From: Nitrospirota bacterium
GTDB taxonomy: Bacteria > Nitrospirota > Thermodesulfovibrionia > UBA6902
DNA: 64,000 nt
Direction of reading: 5' to 3'
Assembly: GCA_016215115.1 (NCBI GenBank)
Contig: JACRLN010000016.1
Span: forward strand, 62,001-126,000
Shown here one piece after another: positions 58,679-64,000 of this stretch (position 1 is the first letter of the stretch; every line of letters begins with the position of its first letter). The position numbers and the translations under genes are program-made. A model generated the notes under the pieces. It was not told where the DNA came from. It did not search any database and was given only the letters and a program-made list of their open reading frames with translations.

Positions 58679-59908
58679 TTATGACAGGTAATAGATGACT
58701 GATTCTTTTAGAGCAGGCAGCTCTTCTTCTGAGAGTTCAAATAACTCGAAACTTTCCTGGTTAGCTTGAGGGATGCGGAAATTACCGCTTGCTCCCAGCT
58801 CAAACCTTTGCACCAGCACGTTAGCAACATGCACCGCCGAGACAATATCGATGTCAATTTTACACAAATGCGGGTTATGGTGCCAACGAATGGCATTAAC
58901 CAAAAACGAAGGCATGCTCCACCACTCAGCAAGATGTCTGCCGATCTCCTCATGAGTGGTCTCCAATACATCATACTCTGCTTCTAATAACAACGTTTTT
59001 TTCTGACGGGCCGTGTCAATAATTTTCCTGAAATTTTCAGTGAGGTGTCCTTCTTCAACCAGTTTTCCCATGTCATGCAGTAAACCCGCGGTAAAGGCCC
59101 GGTCAACATTTTTGGGCTCCTCGTGCGATATCCTGGCAATAAGCAGCTTTGCCAGGATGCCGCATGAAAGAGAGTGAGTCTGAAAATCCTTCAAATTGAA
59201 ACCTGTTAAAACCCGGGAACCTGAGGATATGGAACTAAAGATAGAATTTGAAAGCACCAGCCCTTCGACAATATCAATTCCAAGGATCATCAGCGCCCGT
59301 TCGACGGTGTCAACTTTATACATTTGCCCGAAAAGTGCAGAATTAGACCAGCGCAGGAGTTCTGCAGAGACCGAGGCATCCTGCTCAATGATTTCCGCAA
59401 GACTTTCTATGGACAAAGTATTTTTATGTGAAAAACATTTTTTTATTTCAAGATAGGTTTGCGGTGTTGCACTCAGGGTAGATAGGGAGTTGATGATTTT
59501 CTGAAGCCCGATATTTTTCTTTTTCAGTTCCTCAGCTTGCAGGAGTGCATCGCGAATAACCCCTTTCAGTTCATCATCATCCCACGGCTTTGGGAGGAGT
59601 TGCTGTGCGCATCCTTCGGACAGCGCGGTCACAATCGCAGTCCGGTCTGCATACCCGCTCAGGAAAATACGAACGATATGGGGATAAATTTTCTTCACCT
59701 GTTTCAGAAAGGTTAATCCATCCATGACGGGCATGCGCACGTCTGATATAACAAGATCGACTTTTTCCTTCTTAAGAATTTCCAGTCCTTTGCTGCCGCT
59801 GTCTGCAAAAAACAGATTCCAGGGTTCATCATAGAGTAAACGACGCAAGGAATTAAGGACATTCTCTTCATCATCTACAAAGAGTATGGTCTGGTTCTTA
59901 TTATTCAT
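58679..59908 (-). CDS. Receiver-HDOD signalling protein
   Basis: Starts at ATG 59908; two more codons are open from a TTG. The 409 aa protein has an N-terminal receiver (TILFVDDEENVLNSLRRLL; phosphoacceptor in LVISDVRMPVMDGLTF) and, after a short helix, an HDOD domain (about residues 135-340: LSIESLAEIIEQDASVSAELLRWSNSALFG, AFTAGLLHDMGKLVEE, EEIGRHLAEWWSMPSFLVNAIRWHH). HDOD proteins act in signalling to chemosensory or second-messenger pathways. It faces ychF tail to tail. Confidence 0.9.
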   Translation of the reverse strand: MNNKNQTILFVDDEENVLNSLRRLLYDEPWNLFFADSGSKGLEILKKEKVDLVISDVRMPVMDGLTFLKQVKKIYPHIVRIFLSGYADRTAIVTALSEGCAQQLLPKPWDDDELKGVIRDALLQAEELKKKNIGLQKIINSLSTLSATPQTYLEIKKCFSHKNTLSIESLAEIIEQDASVSAELLRWSNSALFGQMYKVDTVERALMILGIDIVEGLVLSNSIFSSISSGSRVLTGFNLKDFQTHSLSCGILAKLLIARISHEEPKNVDRAFTAGLLHDMGKLVEEGHLTENFRKIIDTARQKKTLLLEAEYDVLETTHEEIGRHLAEWWSMPSFLVNAIRWHHNPHLCKIDIDIVSAVHVANVLVQRFELGASGNFRIPQANQESFELFELSEEELPALKESVIYYLS

Positions 59909-60086
59909 AAACAATTCAGGACAATTATAATATTCCTCTTATATGCTTATTACTTAGTATGTTAACAAAAATAAACATAATCATGGCAAGAAGAAAAATA
60001 AGTCTAATAAAAATTTTGAAATAAATTAATTAAACCCCGTATAATATATAACTTTTTATTATAATAAGCTTTTCAGGAGGAGAAAG

Positions 60087-61262
60087 TTGCGAAAAAAATT
60101 TTCCATAGACCTGTCCCACAGGGTGAAAGATCTTCCACCTTATCTTTTTGCGGCTATTGACAAGATGAAACAGGAAGCTGTCAGGAAAGGTGTGGACCTG
60201 ATAGATTTAAGTATCGGCGATCCGGATATACCGACACCAAAACACATTGTCCAAAAAATGAAAAAGGCTGTAGAGAATCCAGCGCATCACCGTTATCCAT
60301 CATATGAAGGGATGCTTTCTTTCAGACAGGCAGTAGCGGGCTGGTACAAAAAAAGATTCAATGTATCATTGGACGCAAAAACAGAAGTCCTTTCGCTCAT
60401 AGGCTCAAAAGAAGGCATCGGACATATTCCTCTTGCATTTATAAATCCTGGAGATGTTGTGCTCGTGCCTTCTCCCGGATATCCTGTTTATCCTGTCGCA
60501 ACGCTTTTTGCCGGCGGTAAAAGCCATATCATGCCTCTGCTTGATAAAAACAACTACCTTCCTGACCTTAAGGCGATCCCGAAGAGTGTTCTGAAAAAGG
60601 CAAAGCTCATGTTTATTAATTATCCCAACAACCCCACATCTGCTGTTGCAGGCGGAAACTTTTATAAAGAGGTAATCGGGTTTGCCGCTAAAAATAATAT
60701 TCTCGTATGTCATGATGCGGCCTATTCAGAAATTTATTATGACAACAAAAAGCCTTTGAGCTTTCTCCAGATACCGGGCGCTAAAGACGTGGGAATAGAA
60801 TTTCACTCACTCTCAAAAACATACAACATGACAGGCTGGAGGATTGGCTTTGCCGTTGGAAACGCAAACGCACTGTTCGGGCTCGGAAAGATCAAGACAA
60901 ATCTTGATTCCGGAGTGTTTCAGGCCATTCAGGAAGCATCTATTGAAGCGCTGAATACTGGAGAGGCAGTTCTAAAAAATATAAGAGATACCTATCAGGA
61001 AAGAAGAGATGTTTTATACAATGGATTGAAAGCTCTTGGCTTTGAGCTTCAAAAACCAGGGGCGACATTCTACCTCTGGACAAAAGTGCCGAAAGGTTTT
61101 ACATCATCCAGTTTTGTTACACACCTTCTTGAAAATGCAGGTGTACTCGGGACCCCGGGCAATGGCTTCGGCGCTCCCGGAGAAGGCTACATAAGATTCG
61201 CCCTCACTGTTTCAACAAAGAGAATGAAAGAGGCCGTGGAGAGGATAGGAAAGGTTATTTAG
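60087..61262 (+). CDS. dapL: LL-diaminopimelate aminotransferase DapL-type
   Basis: Starts at TTG 60087 behind CAGGAGGAG. The 391 aa class I aminotransferase has [87 protein letters not shown] and the PLP lysine in [20 protein letters not shown]. The LSIGDPD and GYP blocks fit the DapL branch used for lysine and peptidoglycan in several anaerobic phyla. Other aminotransferases of the family are the alternative. Confidence 0.88.
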   Translation: MRKKFSIDLSHRVKDLPPYLFAAIDKMKQEAVRKGVDLIDLSIGDPDIPTPKHIVQKMKKAVENPAHHRYPSYEGMLSFRQAVAGWYKKRFNVSLDAKTEVLSLIGSKEGIGHIPLAFINPGDVVLVPSPGYPVYPVATLFAGGKSHIMPLLDKNNYLPDLKAIPKSVLKKAKLMFINYPNNPTSAVAGGNFYKEVIGFAAKNNILVCHDAAYSEIYYDNKKPLSFLQIPGAKDVGIEFHSLSKTYNMTGWRIGFAVGNANALFGLGKIKTNLDSGVFQAIQEASIEALNTGEAVLKNIRDTYQERRDVLYNGLKALGFELQKPGATFYLWTKVPKGFTSSSFVTHLLENAGVLGTPGNGFGAPGEGYIRFALTVSTKRMKEAVERIGKVI

Positions 61263-61398
61263 TGTGTGTTTATAAACACACATATTGCGCCGTCATTCCC
61301 GCAGTCTGTTAAGCGGGAATCCAGTCTTTACAATAATTTCTGGATGCCCGATTACAGCCCCCCGATTACGACATTCGAGGGCAGGCTTCGGGCATGAC
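61259..61398. repeat. TAGTG-ended element overlapping the dapL stop codon
   Basis: The sequence from the stop onward, TTAGTGTGTGTTTATAAACA, matches the terminal repeat of the element at 47639 (TTAGTGT-TGT-TATAAA). GTGTGTTTATAAACACAC is itself a perfect palindrome. The mosaic core CGTCATTCCCG (61291) to GGGCATGAC (61398) follows. I see no right terminal repeat, so this copy may be truncated. Confidence 0.6.
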
Positions 61399-61467
61399 AA
61401 AAATAAGAAATGGCAATCGAGGATTAGAGTGAAGCTCCCTTGGATCCTTGAACCCCCGAACCCTTTT

Positions 61468-61932
61468 ATGTCTACAGCTTACATCGGCATAGGCTCCAAT
61501 CTTGGCTACAGGGAAGATAATTGCGAGAGGGCGATTAAGCTTCTCATCGCTAATGGAATAATGGTTACAAAACGTTCATCCATGACAGAGACCGAGCCGT
61601 GGGGAGTTAAGGAACAGCCGAATTTTATCAATATGGCTGTTGAAATTAAAACCGGTTTAACGCCTGACGAACTATTGCGTCTTCTTAAAAATATAGAGGT
61701 TGATGTCGGAAGATTGCCGACTTCACACTGGGGCCCGCGGATCATTGATCTCGATATTCTGCTTTATGATGATGTAATTATGAAAACTCCTGATTTGGAA
61801 ATACCTCATCCGGGCATTAGCGAGAGGGAATTTGTCCTGAAGCCGCTTGCAGAAATAGCCCCGGATAAAATGCATCCAATCTTTAAAAAAAGTATTAAAG
61901 ACCTTTTGTTACAATATCACCAAAATTCCTGA
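61468..61932 (+). CDS. folK: 2-amino-4-hydroxy-6-hydroxymethyldihydropteridine pyrophosphokinase FolK
   Basis: I start it at ATG 61468 (MSTAYIGIGSNLGYREDNCERAI) because the frame upstream is repeat sequence. The 154 aa protein has the family motifs TETEPWGVKEQPNFINMAVEI and GPRIIDLDILLYDD (metal-binding DLD), then IPHPGISEREFVLKPLAEIAP. It makes the pyrophosphorylated pterin for folate. Its end overlaps hisH on the other strand by 38 bp. Confidence 0.95.
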   Translation: MSTAYIGIGSNLGYREDNCERAIKLLIANGIMVTKRSSMTETEPWGVKEQPNFINMAVEIKTGLTPDELLRLLKNIEVDVGRLPTSHWGPRIIDLDILLYDDVIMKTPDLEIPHPGISEREFVLKPLAEIAPDKMHPIFKKSIKDLLLQYHQNS

Positions 61933-62545
61933 GCACCTGCAATCCCATCGCCTGACTTTTCTCCGGGTGGAACTGAACTGCAAAGATATTGTCTTTCCGG
62001 ACCGAAGATGTAAATTCAATACCGTAATCAGTAGTGGTTGAGATAATTGATGTGTCTTCCGGGACAACATAAAAGGAATGAACAAAATAGAAATAGCTCT
62101 TGTCGGGAATTCCCTCAAACAGCGGATTGTTCTTCTGTATTTTTATCTCATTCCAGCCCATGTGAGGGACCTTTAGAGTTGAGAGTAGGGGCGTTGCATG
62201 CAACGCCCCTACACCGAAATCAAACTTCACCACGCTTCCACGTAAGACATCAATGCCCCTGCATTTCCCGAATTCTTCTGATTCACTGAACAGCACCTGA
62301 AGACCGAGACATATGCCAAGGTAAGGCTTCCCCTTTTTTATGGCATCAACAACAGTATCTACCAATGCAAGATTTGTCAGTTCCCTCATGCAATCTTTAA
62401 AAGCTCCTACACCGGGAAGTACAACACCGTTTGCTTCTTGAACCACTTCCGGATTGTTTGTTACCCTGACGTCAACGCCAACTTTCAGAAACCCCTTTTC
62501 AACACTCCTGAGATTTCCCATTCCATAATCAATTATCGCAATCAT
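61895..62545 (-). CDS. hisH: Imidazole glycerol phosphate synthase glutaminase subunit HisH
   Basis: Supplies ammonia to HisF in histidine biosynthesis. The 216 aa protein has IIDYGMGNLRSVEKGF at the start, GVVLPGVGAFKDCM, the nucleophile in YLGICLGLQVLF and the catalytic histidine block VQFHPEKSQ. Between GSVVKFDF and LKVPHMGWNEI lies an extra stretch (GVGALHATPLLST) encoded by a perfect 28 bp palindrome at 62185-62212, an in-frame repeat insertion. No other his genes are visible in the window. Confidence 0.95.
   Translation of the reverse strand: MIAIIDYGMGNLRSVEKGFLKVGVDVRVTNNPEVVQEANGVVLPGVGAFKDCMRELTNLALVDTVVDAIKKGKPYLGICLGLQVLFSESEEFGKCRGIDVLRGSVVKFDFGVGALHATPLLSTLKVPHMGWNEIKIQKNNPLFEGIPDKSYFYFVHSFYVVPEDTSIISTTTDYGIEFTSSVRKDNIFAVQFHPEKSQAMGLQVLRNFGDIVTKGL
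62185..62212. repeat. 28 bp GTAGGGGC palindrome inside hisH
   Basis: A perfect palindrome with the same ends (GTAGGGGC...GCCCCTAC) and length as the one at 52190-52217, centred here on TTGCATGCAA. It keeps the hisH frame and encodes about nine extra residues ahead of the conserved LKVPHMGW block. Confidence 0.85.
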
Positions 62546-62578
62546 ACTGGTATATTATGAGTTTGAATTAATAAATTC

Positions 62579-62695
62579 AACGAGGTCTTTATCGGGAATC
62601 CAGTATTCTTTAAAACCAAAGACTTCTGGATACCCGCCTTCGCGGGTATGACGGCAAAAGCGATTTCCACGATACTTTTGCAAGAGGCTCATGTT
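62579..62695. repeat. TCTTGCAAA-type repeat element, second (left-truncated) copy
   Basis: ACGAGGTCTTTATCGGGAAT then CCAGTATTCTT and AAACCAAAGAC, then GGGTATGACGGCAAAAGCGATT and TTTTGCAAGAG, match the element at 38712-38895 nearly base for base on both sides of a shorter middle. The left inverted end is missing. It fills most of the gap between hisH and the binding-protein gene. Confidence 0.75.
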
Positions 62696-62737
62696 ATTGA
62701 CAATAGTTGTATTTTAAATTAATTTAACATCTACTTT

Positions 62738-64000
62738 ATGAAATCTCTGTATATCGTATATCTGCTTTTATTAATAGGTGTTATTTTCTGTGGAAGTTCA
62801 GGCTTAACATCTCAGCAACCCGTTGTCGATACTGAGAAGTCCGACCAGCCCACTTATGGAGATACCCTGATAACAGGTTCTATCGGCGAACCGAGCATTC
62901 TCATTCCAATGCTGGCCGGCGACAGCGCGTCACATGATGTAGCGGGTTTGGTATTCAACGGCCTTGTCAAATATGATACGGATCTTAGCGTTATAGGAGA
63001 CCTTGCGGAATCATGGGATATTTCTCCAGACGGGCTGATTATTACATTTCACTTAAAGAAAGGAGTGAAATGGACAGACGGTGTCGAATTGACGGCTGAT
63101 GACGTGATATTCGGTTACAAGACTATTATAGATGAAAAAACGCCCACGCCGTACAAGGAAGATTATCTTCAGGTAAAAAAGGCGGAAACACCTGACAGGT
63201 ACACGTTCAAAGTCACTTATGAGAAACCATTTGCCCCTGCCCTTACAACATGGGGAAACCTGATTGTCCTTCCCAAACATCTGCTCGAAGGGAAAGATAT
63301 AACAAAAACTGATTTTGCAAGAAATCCGATCGGCATGGGCCCGTACATATTAAACAAATGGACTTCCGGGCAGGAGGTTATTCTTGATTCAAACAAGAAT
63401 TATTTTGAAGGAAGGCCGTATATTGACAGATATGTTTATAAGATAATACCCGACCCTGCAACAATGTTTCTCGAACTGCGGTCAGGCGGAGTTGATATGA
63501 TGGGACTAACGCCAATTCAGTATACAAAGCAGACGAACACCAATTTTTTTAAAGAGAATTTCCAGAAATTCCGTTACCCGGTATTCTCTTACACCTATAT
63601 GGGGTTTAATCTGAAGCATCCGTGGTTTAAAGACAAGCGCGTGAGACAGGCAATCGCATATGCCATTGATAAAGGAGAAATCGTGGATGTGGTGCTGTTC
63701 GGACTCGGAAGCCCTGCCACAGGCCCGTATGTCCCGAACACGTGGGTTTATAATCCAAATGTGAATAAATATTATTATGATCTGGATAAGTCCAGGCAAC
63801 TGCTTAAAGAGGCGGGGTGGCAAGATACGGACGGGGATGGAATACTTGACAAGGACGGGGAAAAATTTGAATTTACAGTGCGTACAAATATGGGTAACCG
63901 TTCAAGGGAGCAGACAGCAACAATCGTTCAATACAGACTCAAGAAAATCGGGATAAAGATGAACATACAGGTATTAGAATGGAGCACGTTTATAAATGAA
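62738..64000 (+). CDS. Peptide/nickel-type ABC transporter substrate-binding protein (partial)
   Basis: Read by hand from ATG 62738 to the window end (421 codons, no stop), so the C-terminus is missing. It has an N-terminal signal (LYIVYLLLLIGVIFCGSSG, with a cysteine but an atypical lipobox). The family 5 solute-binding protein pattern follows: SIGEPSILIPMLAGDSASHDVAGLVFNGLVKYD, DLAESWDISPDGLIITFHLKKGVKWTDG, GMGPYILNKWTSG, FNLKHPWFKDKRVRQAIAYAIDKGEIV and DLDKSRQLLKEAGWQDTDGDGILDKDG. Transport genes would be expected downstream outside the window. Confidence 0.93.
   Translation, partial: MKSLYIVYLLLLIGVIFCGSSGLTSQQPVVDTEKSDQPTYGDTLITGSIGEPSILIPMLAGDSASHDVAGLVFNGLVKYDTDLSVIGDLAESWDISPDGLIITFHLKKGVKWTDGVELTADDVIFGYKTIIDEKTPTPYKEDYLQVKKAETPDRYTFKVTYEKPFAPALTTWGNLIVLPKHLLEGKDITKTDFARNPIGMGPYILNKWTSGQEVILDSNKNYFEGRPYIDRYVYKIIPDPATMFLELRSGGVDMMGLTPIQYTKQTNTNFFKENFQKFRYPVFSYTYMGFNLKHPWFKDKRVRQAIAYAIDKGEIVDVVLFGLGSPATGPYVPNTWVYNPNVNKYYYDLDKSRQLLKEAGWQDTDGDGILDKDGEKFEFTVRTNMGNRSREQTATIVQYRLKKIGIKMNIQVLEWSTFINE

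Noticed and set aside
61285-61467. N-terminal extension of FolK by 61 residues
   Set aside because: The stretch is the translation of dispersed repeats; FolK begins at 61468.

Overview
The window reads as a chromosomal piece of an anaerobic, cytochrome-rich, Gram-negative bacterium, moderately AT-rich by eye. LL-diaminopimelate aminotransferase, anaerobic cobalamin genes, periplasmic multihaem cytochromes, CxxCH-bearing sensor kinases, and dispersed palindromic repeats between and inside genes would suit a Nitrospirota (Thermodesulfovibrionia-like) or deltaproteobacterial lineage. That placement is inference; no rRNA or other strong marker is present.

Layout. (1) 1-6.95 kb, minus strand: a cobalamin operon (cobU-cobT-cobS-cobC-cobQ-cbiB-cobD) behind an AdoCbl riboswitch with a readable terminator/antiterminator switch. 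Most of its genes carry in-frame repeat-derived insertions. (2) 7-11 kb: an 11-haem cytochrome, two paralogous glycine-rich membrane proteins behind a sigma54-like promoter, and an M56 metallopeptidase with a partner. (3) 11-12.5 kb: a HigBA-type toxin-antitoxin pair whose toxin looks internally deleted. (4) 12.9-24.2 kb: an electron-transfer region: two small paralogues, a cytochrome c/Fe-S/NrfD complex, and two multihaem cytochrome c plus cytochrome b pairs (13 and 7 haems), the second followed by a 9-haem lipoprotein. A haem-sensor kinase sits here with a frameshifted response regulator. (5) 24.5-30.2 kb: two more sensor kinases with CxxCH motifs, one paired with an NtrC-type regulator. (6) 30.2-33.5 kb, minus strand: an arsenic operon (arsR, acr3, arsM, arsC, small ORF). 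(7) 33.7-43.5 kb, plus strand and divergent from ars: a periplasmic protein with two PhnD-like domains, a histidine kinase, a sigma54 activator, then a sigma54 promoter with two upstream direct repeats, and behind it a triheme cytochrome, a Tat-exported molybdopterin oxidoreductase, a 4x[4Fe-4S] protein, a TorD-like chaperone and a lone receiver protein. (8) 43.7-64 kb: mostly housekeeping genes (rfaE2, phosphohexomutase, hflX, polA, hemL, ychF, dapL, folK, hisH) with accessory genes (cytochrome P460, MCP-like protein, deoxyhypusine-synthase-like protein plus ferredoxin, aspartic protease, HDOD regulator, peptide-binding protein).

The most interesting unit is region 7. It looks like a complete sense-and-respond circuit: a periplasmic oxyanion sensor signals through a kinase to an enhancer-binding protein acting on a sigma54 promoter that drives a respiratory molybdoenzyme. 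Its position back to back with arsenic detoxification genes points to arsenate or arsenite, although tetrathionate and thiosulfate systems use similar sensors. The catalytic subunit has Ser where the third cysteine of its Fe-S motif is expected, and no membrane quinone subunit is encoded beside it. The cytochrome b/c pairs of region 4 could connect the quinone pool to the periplasm.

The second theme is repeats. At least six families are visible: CGTCATTCCCG mosaics, CCACAGAG elements with inverted ends, TAGTG-ended MITE-like elements abutting stop codons, TCTTGCAAA-ended elements, GTAGGGGC palindromes, and degenerate heptamer repeats. Several occur in frame inside enzymes. I found no tRNA, rRNA, CRISPR array or transposase gene by reading.
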